A DNA stretch of 64,000 nt from Pomphorhynchus laevis (Eukaryota; Acanthocephala; Palaeacanthocephala; Echinorhynchida; Pomphorhynchidae), in assembly GCA_012934845.2 (NCBI GenBank), contig WNNJ02003295.1, forward strand, positions 62,001-126,000, given 5' to 3'. Of the stretch, positions 34,166 through 45,829 are shown in pieces. The notes beneath the pieces were generated by a model. The model was not told the DNA's origin. It saw only the letters and a list, made by a program, of their open reading frames with translations, and made no database searches. Both the position numbers and the translations under genes were made by a program. How positions within the stretch are numbered: the stretch's first letter is position 1; every line of letters begins with the position of its first letter.

Positions 34166-35639
34166 TTTACTTGAACTTCATAAATTATACATATTTATTT
34201 TATACATATTCATTATACATAAATTTCCTATATCTGCTGGAGTTAACTACAAAATTAACTTATGTATAACCGTATAAAATAACGAATTGACAAATTAACA
34301 TCCTATAACGAATTATACAAAGTAAGATCGATAACCATAAGATCTTACGGTATTACGCTATCTCTTTATTCTCTTGAATCTAACAAGAAAACACGTTTCT
34401 TCATTATACATGTAATTACCATGTTAGATGATATTTTAGTTGTTTCTGCTGCGTTGAATTAATTACAAGTCTAATGTAAAAAATAACAGATTATTACTGT
34501 CAATTTGATAAAATCAATGTGGGTTTCCTGTGCGATTGAAAATTTATCTGTTACAAAATAAATTTGATCTCTTGCACAAACAGAATGTTTTCGAAGCGAA
34601 TGGATCAAGTCGAAACACGATCTTACGCTATAACACTATATGCTCTCACGCTATAAGATATGCTTTGCATTACAATTAAATTCACTATTCAACGAAGAAT
34701 ATAATTAATAATAAATTAATTATTGAATATTATTTTTGTCAAAATATTGTCTCACGCTATATAAGATATGCTTTACATGACAAAATAAAAATGTTATTAA
34801 AAGATAATATTAAAGATAATATAAAAGATGAGACGTAGAGTAGTGACAATTTCGCGAATATCACTTCATGCATATTCCATCATTCCAACATTCAGTACAA
34901 TAAAGATATCAAATAAACATAAAGTATGCGGAGTAAGATTAAAGTCGGTTAGAACGAGTAAGCAAGTAAACAGTATTCTCGCCTTTAATGGAATAATTTC
35001 CATAACCGCAAACGACAATTGGCTACTAGTTCATTCCGGATTTGATACGTACTTAAATGACCCGTTGTGGTCAAAGATGGTCAATATTCTTGACAAAACG
35101 ATATCATTTCGTTAAGGAAAATTGAACAGAAAGGTGACTCAGTACATCCAATTCGATATTTCTTAAGATAAAGTTAAACTTATTTTCATAATTAATATTG
35201 CACTTTATTTGAATTTCTTTAAAGTTATTCAAGTTAAATCATAATATTAATCTAACTTGGAATGAGAGCACAGATTTGTTAAGTGCAAAAGGGAAAATAT
35301 ATTGTTAAAATGTACGAAATTATTGAGATAATCAGCTTCATTTATTGTGTTGCTGGATACTTTAAAAAGCATATGTAATTTAGAAGTATTTATCGAAGGT
35401 TGAGTTAAGGAAACATTAATTTAAATGATTGGAATTTTCGAGATAACATCATTACACATGCATTCTGAAACTAGGGATGTGGTAATATCAACATCACAAG
35501 ATATTCGTTGCTCATAAGTGGTTTACTAAAAACTGGTCTGCTCAAAACTGGTATCCCATATTTGAAACTGTAGTATCTTTTAAAAACGTCGTAAATTGGT
35601 GTTTAAAATACGTTGTTGTAAATAATTAATAATTAAATA
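34166..35639. other. A+T-rich region, no confident gene
   Basis: The longest open frame, 95 codons on the plus strand at 34828-35115 (MRRRVVTISRISLHAYS...), has a slightly less biased composition but no motif I recognise, and no splice context was established. It could be an exon or chance. Nothing else is recognised here. Confidence 0.4.
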
Positions 35640-35975
35640 CGATTATATATTTAAAATAAAAATCGATTTTTTTTGATTAATAAATAATGGGCGATGCATC
35701 ATAATAAGGAATAAAGGCCATAAGGAGGAACTGCTATGTAATCAGGTTTCGGCCCCTATCCTTCAATACATCATAGATGTGGAGTCATATACATGTCAAT
35801 GACTTATTTCCTCCAATGAAAATTGATTAGCTAGTGTATCATGCTTTGATACAAAGTATATTATTTACTATCCATAACAATTTTCCGCATAATATTTTAA
35901 ATTTATTTTTAATAATATTTTTTATTGATTTATATATTGTAAATTTAAAATTTTAATAATATTTTGTTGATTTAT
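35640..35975 (-). mobile_element. inverted Naiad 3' end in front of copy N4
   Basis: Minus-strand copy of the Naiad 3' region: GATTAATAAATAATGGGCGA, the structured segment (35713-35814) and the end of the RT tail (decayed KYINxxNNIKNKF). It lies about 200 bp upstream of the plus-strand copy N4, so N4 has an inverted copy of its own 3' end at its 5' side. PLEs, including the N-terminal-endonuclease clade, are known for complex tandem and inverted arrangements. Confidence 0.8.
35713..35814 (-). ncRNA. candidate structured RNA, decayed copy
   Basis: Aligns with the segment at 19949-20051. GAGGAACTGCTATG, AATCAGGTTTCGGCCCC and the outer pair region are kept, but the GGCCCC and CTGCTATG partners have changed, so both crossing stems are weakened. 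Confidence 0.45.
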
Positions 35976-36234
35976 AATTCTCCATTATAAGAAAAAGATT
36001 ATATTTTCAAATACATGTTCAAAATACCAAAATATAAATTACATTTTATTTTTTAATCAAACTTTAAATTAGTTTATGATCATTGAAGTAATTCACAAAT
36101 AAATAATTGGCTATTTTGTTGATGTTATTTAATAAGCACAAGTTCCTATTTGAATACTTCGAATGCATTTATTTCACAAATTTTGAAAATGCGTCAGTAT
36201 ACAGCATAATAGTCAAACTATATTTCATAAACAT

Positions 36235-36504
36235 ATGAGATTAATAGGACATGATATTAAAATCTATAAATTATTTATTTTAGAACATATTATCGAAGAA
36301 AACATATCAATATTAAATCAAAAAATATTAGAAAAAGAAGATTTTTGGATTAAAACGCTTAATTCCATGTACCCATTAGGATTGAATGACGCAGTACAAG
36401 GAATTGGCAGAAGTAGTATAGTACATAATAAACAACTATATTATAATAATCCGGGTAAACGCAAGCCAAGAAGTCATGGTGATAAAAGGAATAAGAAAAA
36501 ATGA
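36235..36504 (+). pseudogene. Naiad N4 N-terminal GIY-YIG endonuclease part
   Basis: 89 codons: MRLIGHDIKIYKLFILEHII, then EENISILNQKILEKEDFWIK and TLNSMYPLGLNDAVQGIG, ending in a basic KRKPRSHGDKRNKKK tail. The E(x)2WI(x)TL...P.GLN pattern is the C-terminal half of the GIY-YIG domain in N-terminal-endonuclease PLEs. The catalytic GIY-YIG strand should lie upstream of 36235 but is not clearly readable. The endonuclease would cut target DNA for insertion. A second copy of this piece, fused to RT, is in N5. Confidence 0.75.
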
Positions 36505-37176
36505 GGTTAAAAATATCGAAAAAGATGTATATAAATGAACGATTAGAAATATTAAAACAACTTTAAAAAGATAATAAGCTGAAAGATCTTTATGTAAATA
36601 TAAGAAGTTTTTCTAAATATATCATATGTTCAATAAATCAAAAATTAATTAACGACTATGATAGGCTAAGTTGTATAATAGACAGTTATTGTAATACAAA
36701 ATACTATAATCGTACAATAAATGTTAATAATAACAAACGAAAATATACATTAATCATAAACTTCATTAATAAATGTATAGATAACATAAATATAGTCGGA
36801 CTTTTAAATAATTCTAATAGTAAAGAAATAATAGGGTCAGATTTAAGTAACTATATTCCTAAAATAAGGTATAAACTCCTACCACCATTAGGACATCAAA
36901 GAAACTGAATGCGATTTCAAAAGTCTTAGTTTCAATAAAATAAATGAACATATATGTACCCATAATCTAGAATTAATTGAAAATTGTGAATTAAGAAAGC
37001 TGCTATCAAAAGGGTATAAATATAGATTAAATAATAACAACGACAAAAATAAAATTAACAATTCGTTATATAATAACTTAAATGCTAACTTTAGTAAGCT
37101 GATTAATAGTGAAAGCTCGCATATATCTAAGATAAACATTCGGAAACATTATATATTTGATAAAATTAAAAATAAA

Positions 37177-38547
37177 ATGAAAATAACAAATAATTACAAA
37201 AGGAAAGATAAAATTAATAAAGATATGTATACAGATCTTACTAAATTAAAGGATAACTATATAATAACAACTATTGATAAAGCTAGTAATAACTTTGACT
37301 TCATATGCAAACAGCTTTATCATGATATACTAATGAAAGAGGATAATTCTAATGATTTAAATGTAAATCCAACATATGAACGTAGTGAGTTGAGTTTCGA
37401 AACAATTATTACAAGTCATTGTTCTATAATGGATAAAAGGGTATAAAGTTTGAATCAGGTAATAAAATTATACCTACTGAAATCAAAAATTACATAAAAA
37501 TCCAATAAAACCTAGGTTCATATGTAGTGCGTTTAAATGTACATTAAAACCACTTTCTGTTTATATTAATAAAATACTTAAAGTAATTAAAGCACACTTC
37601 AAAAAATACTGTAAGGTAATCGAAATTAATACTGGTATAAAACACCATTTTAGTATTAATTCTACAGAAGAATTTTTAAAACAGACAAAAGGAATAAATT
37701 TTCAAAATATAAATATATAAGATTTTAGTACGTTTTATGCAAATCTAGATTTAGTATATATTAAAGAAGCGTTAGTATAATTAATGAATCTTATATTTGG
37801 AAAAGATATACATATATATGTTATAATAATTATAACGCCTATCTAACAAAAATTAAACCATCAAGTAAATATAAATATATGGATAAAATTGAATTAATAG
37901 AATCCTTAAATATTTTGATAAATCAAAATTATTAAAAAGTAGGGACATCTATATTTAGAAAAGTAAAAGGTGTTACAATATGAGGTAAAATAGTAGCCCA
38001 ATTATAACTGACTTGTTTCTAAGCTTTATAGAAAATGAATTTGTTTATAACTGTGTAAAAACTAAATCTAAACTATATAAATATATGAAATATATGTTTC
38101 GATACATTGATGATATATGTGTATTTAACTCTTATAATTTTTATTCAATTAGTGAACAAATTTAGCCAGAAAGCCTTATTCTTAATAAAACCAATATTGA
38201 TGATAAAGAAGGTGTTAACATTAACATTAACTAAAACTAATATTAATTTATATCGTAAAGATGACAAATTTAAATTTACAAGAAACATATTTTTCATGAG
38301 CATTCATGCATACCATATATTTTAAAATATAATACATTAAATAATGAAATTTTAAGAATTGCAACAATATGTAATGATATTGGCTTTCTTCAAAAACATT
38401 TAAATAATTAATAGATACATATTTTAAACTAGGTTACTATAAAAATAACATCAAGCAGAAAATAGTAAAATATATAAATCAACACAATAATATAAAGAAT
38501 AAATTTAAACTCTTAAGTGGCAAATTTTTATGGATGGATAATAAATA
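37177..38547 (+). pseudogene. Naiad N4 reverse transcriptase, broken
   Basis: MKITNNYKRKDKINKDMYTD, NYIITTIDKASNNFDFICKQ and then, in other frames, the [47 protein letters not shown] and KFKFTRNIF segments recognisable from N2. The YIDD box is intact. The C-terminal end (KLLSGKFLWMDNK) reads to a stop at 38547. The protein is homologous along its length to the N2 reading, and several breaks separate the parts. Confidence 0.8.
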
Positions 38548-38587
38548 ATATACTTTGTATTAGAATAAGATACTAGATAGTTATTTC

Positions 38588-38690
38588 AGAGGACATACAT
38601 CATTAGCACGTATTTAACCTCGCTGCTATGTTGGATAGAGGAGTTAGGGGCCGAAACCTGATAGCATAGCAGTTCCTCCTGATGACCTCT
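38588..38690 (+). ncRNA. candidate structured RNA at Naiad 3' end (N4)
   Basis: Same 103-nt length as in N2. CTGCTATG/CATAGCAG is fully kept. In the other crossing stem the 5' strand has changed to AACCTC against GGGGCC, leaving four pairs, one of them G-U. The hairpin ACATACATCATTAGCACGTATTT is slightly altered. The outer AGAGG/CCTCT pair is kept. Confidence 0.5.
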
Positions 38691-39154
38691 AATCATTATT
38701 TTGATACAACGTCTGTTATTTATTAGTCAATTCATAGAAATGACGTTTATTTTAAATTTCAATTTTTTATTTTAACTTGATTTAAATTATAGAAAATCTA
38801 AAAACAATTATTAATTTTATTATTTAATTATTAAATTTTGATTTAGCATTATTATGTTTTGTTTATTTTATAATTATATTAAATACGTATACTCATTTAG
38901 CTGATTTAATTATTATTGTAATTTACAAAATTTGTTTATATTTATCAATCAATAATAATTAATTACAAATTAGTAAATAATTAATATAAGAATAATTTGT
39001 AAAATTTAATGCAATTTATATAACAATTACACATATTTTATCCACAAATTTTATGTTCACTTCGAATTATATATCAATAATATCAGTCTGTATATGTTTA
39101 CGAAAATAATTTCCGCTAATATTTTTGCTAATAACAGTAGCATATGAAAAATAT

Positions 39155-40380
39155 ATATCATCGCATAATTGACTACTCACATCTAATAGACTAATAGAAA
39201 ATACTGTTCATACTGAATTAATAAAATTATTAATTACTAAATCAATATTGTTATTAGAATATTACTAAATTAACCTAATTGGATACATATTATTCTGGCT
39301 TCAATTTAAAATATAAAGTACTTTACCATAAATTATAATTAAATTAAGCTATTTATATTATAAATATAATTACATTTATGAATATATCTCAAATAATACC
39401 ATTCCGCGTGAATTTTTGTAATCATATAAGCCCAACTATTTACAAGTTTTAATTAAAAACTTGTAAATAGTTGTTAATGACGCATTATTGATAAAGAATT
39501 ATTAGAGCTGGATGAAATAAATGAGAAAATTTTATTTGATATTTCGCAAACCTCTGTAAGCATCTTCAGAAAATTACATTGTAATTACAAAAGTACACTG
39601 TAATTATCTGAAGATGCTCACAGAGGTTAGCGAAATATCAAATAAAATTTTTCCATTTGTTTCATCCAGCTCCAATAATTTTTGTTTTAAAAACATTTGA
39701 TAAAAAGAAACATAAAATTGAAAACAGAAATATTAATTTAGCTTTAAAATAAGGTATTTTAATTTAAATGTTGCGTTATTTTAGGAAACGACTGCCACTA
39801 CGAGAAAAATGGAAAATATACAGCTTATTAAAATGAACTTTTCATAATAAAACTATAAATTATTTATTAATGGAGAGAGTGAAGAGATTTTTTTTTAATT
39901 TTAAATATCGAATTTACGATAGCCAACTGCTATCATCATAAGGATAAAACTGTTATCATCAGAATGATGATAACAGTTGGCTATCGAAAACTCGATATTT
40001 AAAATAAAAAAATTCTCTTTCACTCTCTCAACTAAGAAATAATAGAAACCAATGAGTGAACAGTCAATTTATAATAAAACCATAAATTTTCAGAATAACG
40101 GTATTTGTAATTCGTTAAGGCTGGTGTTTGTAGCGGAAATATTATATTTTTAGAAAACAATTACTGTTCCCTCCTCAAAATTGTTCAAAGTTAATAACAG
40201 CGGTCGGAATTTTAGAAAATTCCGACTAAATATGAGTTCGGGCATATATGAATGATAATTAATTCCAAATATGAATAACGAAAAATATAAATTCTGAGCT
40301 AACGGTTTGCATAGCAATTCGCACTCTATTCCTCATATATTTCATAGATTTTAGTTTTTTATTAAATAGATATAAAGCTT
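39155..40380. repeat. composite foldback cassette, site 2 (reverse of 5.89-7.83 kb)
   Basis: Reads as the reverse complement of site 1: CCATTCCGCGTGAATTTTTG at 39.40 kb, F2 at about 39.50-39.69 kb, F1 at about 39.87-40.05 kb, and GCGAATTGCTATGC near 40.31 kb. The F3 element of site 1 is reduced here to its last ~16 bases (CATATAAGCCC), followed directly by a small palindrome (AACTATTTACAAGTTTT). At about 40.38 kb it meets Naiad RT sequence as in site 1. Confidence 0.75.
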
Positions 40381-40389
40381 AAAAATATA

Positions 40390-41400
40390 ATATTTTAAAA
40401 AATATTATAAATTAAACTGTAGTTTTAATTGATGTTAATTTATTGTTCATATCTAAATATATACCTTCTTTATCATCAATATTGGTATTTATTAAGAATA
40501 AGGCTTTCTGGATAAATTTGTGCACTTATTGGATAAAAAATTGTTATAGTTAAACACACATGTATCCTCAATGTATTAAAACATATATTTCATATATTTA
40601 TATAGTTTAGATTTAGTTTTTAAACAGTTATGAACAACTTCATATTCTATAAAGTTTAAAAACAAGTCAGCTATAATTGGGCTACTATTACCACCTATTT
40701 GAACACATTTTACTCGTCTTAATATAGATGTCTCTACCTTTAAATAATTTTGATTTATCAAAATATTTAAGCATTCTATTAATTCAATTTTATCGATACA
40801 TTTATATTTTCTTGATGGTTAAATTTTTGTTAGATATGCGTTATAGTTATTATAGCGTATGTATATCTTTTTCCGAATATAATATTAATTAATTTTTCCA
40901 ACTCGTTTTAATATCTACTAAATCTAGATTTGTATAAAGCGTACTAAAATCGTATGTATTTATATTTTGAAAATTTATTTCTTTTGTCTGTTCTAAAAAT
41001 TCTTCTGTAGAATTAATACTGAAATAGTGTTTTATACCAGTATTAATTTCGATTACCTTACAGTATTTTTCAGTGTGCTATAATTACTTTAAGTATTCTA
41101 TTCATATAGACAGAAAGTGGTTTTAATGTACATTTAAACGCACTACATATGAATCTAGGTTTTATTGGATTTTTATGTAATTTATGATTCCAATATAATA
41201 TAGGTAGTTTTATTATCTGATTCAACCTTTATACAACGTCATTCAATCCTAATGGGTACATGGAATTAGGCGTTTCAATTCAAAAATCTTCAATTTCTAA
41301 TAGCTTTTGATTTAATATTGATATGTTTTCTTCGATAATATGTTCTAAAATAAATAATTTAGTTTTTAATATCATGTTATCTAAATATTGTTTAAAATCT
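40390..41400 (-). mobile_element. Naiad-like PLE copy N5, internally deleted
   Basis: On the minus strand the GIY-YIG half (LFILEHIIEENISILNQKLL, MYPLGLND) is followed at once by the RT from about its middle (PRFICSAFKCTLKPLSVYMN, then KGINFQNINTYDFSTLYTNL). The linker and the DKA region, about 1.0 kb in N4, are missing. RT continues through [20 protein letters not shown] and the start of the catalytic box. The 3' end is replaced by the foldback composite. Confidence 0.78.
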
Positions 41401-41855
41401 ATTCTTTTTAATTAACTCAGAAAAGTTCAATTTTCGCTGATGTCACAAATGTAGGCATTGATGAGATTTAGGTTCAACATATAAGTGTCTCCTCAAATGT
41501 GCTTCATGCAACAACTAAAGTACTCACGAGAAAACCCTTGCCTCTATTCCATATAGAAGAATAGAAAAAATGCACATGATGTAAAGAGGACCTCCTTCTC
41601 TAAAAAATGCACAAAATGTAAAGATTGCTCTTTTCTCTAAAAATGCACATAATGTAAAGAGTACCTCAACAGACAAAATCTTTAATGCCAGCAGAGGGTA
41701 TGCTAAGGCTACATACTATTCTACGACCTGCTCTAACGATACTACATATTAATCTTCCAAGCAGATTAGTACAGATTAGAACAGATCAATACTAAGGACA
41801 ATATTAGCAATGAAAACATGATGTTAAAAAATGCTCAGCATCAAGAAAATATCCT
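41401..41855. other. spacer with a short tandem repeat
   Basis: 41.56-41.67 kb holds three imperfect copies of a ~36-bp unit around AAAATGCACATGATGTAAAG. Nothing else recognised. Confidence 0.55.
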
Positions 41856-42010
41856 ATGCAAACTGGATTAAGTTTTGTCCTTTTAAAACTTATCCAGACA
41901 TTATTCGATTACTTCAAAGCCAAATCTACGCAATTTGTATTCAGTTCATAGTACCACAACACTCTTCTATTTCTCAAGGTCTTGTAACTTAATAAATCTG
42001 CTTTTAACAC
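41856..42010 (+). mobile_element. LINE-A endonuclease scrap
   Basis: CCAGACATTATTCGATTACT, CAGTTCATAGTACCACAACA and TTTCTCAAGGTCTTGTAAC follow, base by base, the LINE-A ORF2 endonuclease segment at 30.14-30.25 kb (CAGGACATTACTCGATTTAT, TCATCTCAAGGTCTTTTAAC). About 150 bp, heavily changed. Confidence 0.6.
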
Positions 42011-42615
42011 TTTTCTTTAATTTAATTACTGGTGCAATTCACTCGTGTAAATTACAATAACAATGTGTTCTGACAGTTAAGTAATGACAGTGCGGTAATG
42101 ACGGGGCAGTAATGTGTTCTGACATGACAGTACATTCTGAAGTAACGCCAGAACATGATGATTCGTTGTTCTGTGATCGCCAACCATCTATTTTCCTTGC
42201 TCCAGGCTCCTTTAAATCTCCTTATTGCCTATCTTCAAAATAGCTGAAGTGCCTTTAATAAGCATGATTTGGTACTTGCCTGGATTAAATTTAGAGAACA
42301 ATTTTGTTTTTCACTTGTTGCAAAAAGTACTTTATCCCCCAGCTGAAATTTACGTGCCGGAGCTATCCGCTTTGTGCCCATTTGTGTTTTGAGCTTGCTA
42401 TTCGCAACACTGTATCTTTAACACGATTCCCTGTACTTATTATTCGTCAGTAGCAGTTGACTCACTTTCGAAAGTAATCGTGCCGTAGCGGTAGCAACAA
42501 TCGTGCTACAGTGTTCGCTAACAATTACATGAATAAGGCGCAACTTATTTCTAAATCAACATACAATATATTTCCAGTGACCAATTATACGCTTAAACTA
42601 ATATCTATAAACGAC
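42011..42615. other. region without recognised features
   Basis: No coding sequence recognised. Base composition is slightly less A+T-rich than the surroundings. A short repeat of TGACAGTNNGGTAATGAC occurs near 42.07-42.12 kb. Confidence 0.45.
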
Positions 42616-44170
42616 TAAATGTACATCATTGCCAGAAATGTCACACGTGGGAACATTGGGTCATGTGTAATCGCCCATAATCGTGCATAATTCGCACAAA
42701 AGTACAATTACACCTAAATAAAATATGACAACTTTTACTAAATAATTAAGCTCTAATTGCGGACAAAATCATCATTCTTACTTAAATAAATGTGAGTATT
42801 CCAAAGACTATTACAACTTACAAAGACATGTATTGTATTCAAAGACACAACAATCACTTCTTCGCTAGAGCTATTTTTTATTCTACGTATGTAGAAACGG
42901 TGGTACATATTATTGAAGAGAATGAACGACTTTACAAAAATATAGAGATTCACAATGCTGATTAGTTTTCTTTCTCAACAAATACATGCCAATGAGTTCT
43001 CCTAAACATCCAATAAAAGATATACATCTACAACACATGTTGACAACAACATATTCAACACCACCAAATTATCCATACCGGATGATGGTCCAAAAAGCAA
43101 AATTATTATGAACCTGATAGCACCACCGTCCAAACATAAACAGGTAGGATAAATAGGTCCACTATTTGGAAAGATGCGATTGGGAAATAAAACTTCCCTT
43201 TCTAGTGGGTTCGATTTTATCCCTCTTGTATGCTAAAGCAAGGGGATGTAGTTAAAACCCATTTTTATTAAACATTCTTTAGTAGATTTCGAGAGGTGTC
43301 TATGCTCTTTGCCTGAAGCTTTACGTAGATGTATACGTCACTGTCCTTTAGAAAACAAAATTAATCCATACATTAGGACATTACTCGATTCCAATCACGA
43401 TGCATCAACTCCTTCCACGCTCCGTAAATAACTCCACCCTACTACTCCTTATCTCTAGGTCTTGTAAACATAGTAAAATCTGTCATCGGGCCGTCCATTC
43501 TAATAAACTTATTTTGTAATGCAAATTCTTGTTTAGTGGTTTAACTCAGTAATGAATGTAAGCGATTCAGTAAACTAAATCGCTTACATGCTTTGGATAA
43601 TATGCTTAATTGAGACTATGTCATGATATTGGGTGACTTTAACGATAAAACTTGTTAGATTACTGTAGCCATCCGCAGAGCCAACAACTTACTAATTCTT
43701 AACCAAACGTCTCCTGTCATTGCGCAACAATCAAATTATATCATCAACATTAATTTGATTGAATAAGCCATCTTGGAAGATATTCGAAAAGGAAAAGTTT
43801 GTTAGTTAGAAGCATAATGCCTCTTGTTGGATTAGATCAGTAGGCTTGATAGAGTTTTGACAGAGTCTTTCTTTCACCACAATTATCAAGCTACTCAATT
43901 GTTCCATTTCAATTGGAATGGTTTCAAGAGTAGGAACTTGTCTGTATTTGACATTCTGTATGGCTAGGGTCAGAAAAAGGAGATCATCGTATTTATGTTG
44001 AATATTTCTTTCAAAGAAAACATTCCGCTAGCTGCTAGAGACTAGCTGCCAATTAGCTGTAAGAGATTTGTTCTTCAACCTGTGAAGAACAAGTTGATTA
44101 TTCTCTGTTTAATGACTTTCTGTTTTTATTCTCTCTTATACACTTAGTTTATTAAGAAAGCATTTATGAA
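42616..44170 (+). mobile_element. LINE-A old relic (ORF1 knuckle, endonuclease, RT start, 3' end)
   Basis: In order: a zinc knuckle (HCQKCHTWEHWVMCNRP) near 42.62-42.68 kb; endonuclease scraps near 43.37-43.75 kb (LGDFNDKT, AIRRANNLLILNQTSPV); the start of RT near 43.77-43.98 kb (PSWKIFEKEKFV, HNYQATQ, GFKSRNLSVFDIL); and an end near 44.10-44.17 kb resembling the LINE-A 3' region. Much is missing and every frame is broken. The order is that of LINE-A, so this is one insertion, older than the other copies. A perfect hairpin GTAAGCGATT with its complement interrupts the endonuclease part at about 43558-43589. Confidence 0.7.
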
Positions 44171-44615
44171 TATTCCCTTTAACAAACATTATCGTACAAT
44201 TTTTAAAGAAATAATGAGGCCCACCAATCTTGAAATGTAGCGTATTAATTTTGGCTTATATATTAAGCCAAAAGTAATACGGGGTCATTTGAAGATTATC
44301 TGTAATATTTAATATATAAAATAGATAACCATGCCATGAAGGAGAAAATTTACCTATTTAAAGTATAAACGTTTTGGATCTATCTTGATCTTTAATTTTA
44401 TTGTAGAAAAACTGACACTGAAGAAGGATCAAGATATATTCGAAACATGTGTACTTTAAATAAATAAATTTTCTCATCCATAGCCTGGCTATCTAGTATA
44501 TATAGGCATTCAGTCAAATATAAATGTCGATAGTGCATTCAAATGGAAAGACGTAACATAAGTCTTTTGTAAAAACTATTTTAGCATTTTGACTTTTTTG
44601 TAAATTTTGACACAC
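44171..44615. other. region without recognised features
   Basis: A+T-rich; no coding sequence or family recognised. Confidence 0.4.
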
Positions 44616-44617
44616 TT

Positions 44618-44692
44618 TAAGATTTTTGAAGAAGCCGAAAGGCGAAACGTTTATTGAATAATTAATTTTTGTTTTTTTTTGTTGGTAGAAGA
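44618..44692 (+). mobile_element. solo arm of an F6-type foldback
   Basis: TTTGAAGAAGCCGAAAGGCG followed by AAACG and, downstream, TTTGTTGGTAG matches the complement of the left arm of F6 (22.65-22.72 kb). Only one arm is present. Confidence 0.55.
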
Positions 44693-44721
44693 TGTTAATA
44701 ATAATATTTCGTATATATAAA

Positions 44722-44962
44722 TGATGTCTGAAAGTCGTGAATCGAAGACCAGTTTACCAAGCCACAATTTTCTATTAATGCCGTATTTCGTAATAAATCC
44801 TGGACTGTTGTATACTCAGCACACCTGTGAACTACAATTATATATAATATTGGTTCACGGATGTACTGAGTAAACAACGGTCCATGATTTCTGACGAAAT
44901 GCGGCATTTATAGAAAATGGTGTTGCTTGACAAACTGAACTTTGATTCACGACTTTCAGTAA
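44722..44962. mobile_element. foldback/MITE element F5
   Basis: Two inverted arms of about 112 bp, roughly four in five bases matching, around a short A+T loop (ACAATTATATATAATATTGG). Arms start CTGAAAGTCGTGAATC and contain TGCCGTATTTCGT / TGCCGCATTTCGT. The reading frame across the left arm is a by-product. Flanking bases do not give a clear target duplication. The family has no other copy in the window. Confidence 0.75.
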
Positions 44963-45042
44963 CTATGTCACTTCTAGACGACCACTTCAGCACCGAAATT
45001 TCTGTTGCAATTTATTTAAAAAAGTTTCGCATTACCCCTTCA

Positions 45043-45085
45043 TCAGTAGCACAATATAATAGAATATTGTATTGTGCTACTGACA
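45043..45085. repeat. perfect hairpin
   Basis: CAGTAGCACAATA and its complement TATTGTGCTACTG around a ~13-nt A+T-rich loop, a few bases before Naiad fragment N6. Confidence 0.65.
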
Positions 45086-45109
45086 AATAGGTATTCAGAA
45101 AACGTTTTT

Positions 45110-45825
45110 AAATAAATTGGAAAAGAAAGCTTGGTTAAATGTTCAAAATATAAATATGTACGATTTTAATACGCTTTATACTAATCTAGATTTGACAGAT
45201 ATTAAAGATGCATTAGAAAAATTAATTAATCGTATATTCGGAAAAATATATACATATATATGTTATAATAATTATATCGCCTATCTAACAAAAATTAAAC
45301 CATCAAGTAAATATAAATATATGGATAAAATTGAATTAAAAGAATCCTTAAATATTTCGATAAATCAAGATTATTTCAAAATTATTTAGACAAATAAAAG
45401 GTGTTCCAGTGAGAGGTAATAGTAGCCCAATTATAGCTGACTTGATTTTAAGCTTTATATAATATGAATTTGTTCATAACTGTGTAAAAACTAAATCTAA
45501 ACTATATAAATATATGAAATATATGTTTCGATATATTGATGATATATGTGTATTTAACTCTAATAATGTTTATTCAATAAGCGAACAAATTTATCCAGGT
45601 AGCCGTATTCTTAGTATAACCAATATTACGGATAAGATAATAAGGTAATCGAAATTAATACTGGTATAAAACACTATTTCAGTATTAATTCTACAAAAGA
45701 ATTTTTAGAACAGACAAAAGGAATAAATTTTCAGAATATAAATACATACGATTTTAGTACGCTTTATGCAAATCTAGATTTAGTAGAAGTTAAAGAAGCG
45801 ATAGTAAAATTATTTTAATAAATAA
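45110..45825 (+). mobile_element. Naiad-like PLE fragment N6, two RT pieces
   Basis: The first piece reads [74 protein letters not shown] and [14 protein letters not shown]. At about 45.64 kb a second piece begins that returns to an earlier part of the RT (KVIEINTGIKHYFSINSTKE, NTYDFSTLYANLDL). The order is therefore rearranged: downstream RT sequence followed by upstream RT sequence. A tandem partial insertion or a duplication would explain this. Confidence 0.8.
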
Positions 45826-45829
45826 ATCT

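Larger units (their letters stand above)
36190..38930 (+). mobile_element. Naiad-like PLE copy N4, GIY-YIG upstream of RT
   Basis: The fullest copy of the family here. The order is GIY-YIG endonuclease (about 36190-36500), linker (36500-37150), RT (37177-38550), 3' non-coding end with structured segment (38588-38690), and the terminal sequence AAATACGTATACTCATTTAG. The permuted order, with endonuclease before RT, is the defining trait of the Naiad/Chlamys clade of PLEs. The coding region is broken in several places. No hammerhead core was found, in line with what is known for this clade. Confidence 0.85.

Noticed and set aside
34828-35115. 95-codon frame as a host gene or exon
   Set aside because: No recognised motif, no supporting splice partner, and flanks without other exons.
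38588-38697. Canonical hammerhead ribozyme in the Naiad 3' end
   Set aside because: CTGATGA and GAAA are present but GAAA precedes CTGATGA and no stem II links them, so the hammerhead core cannot form.
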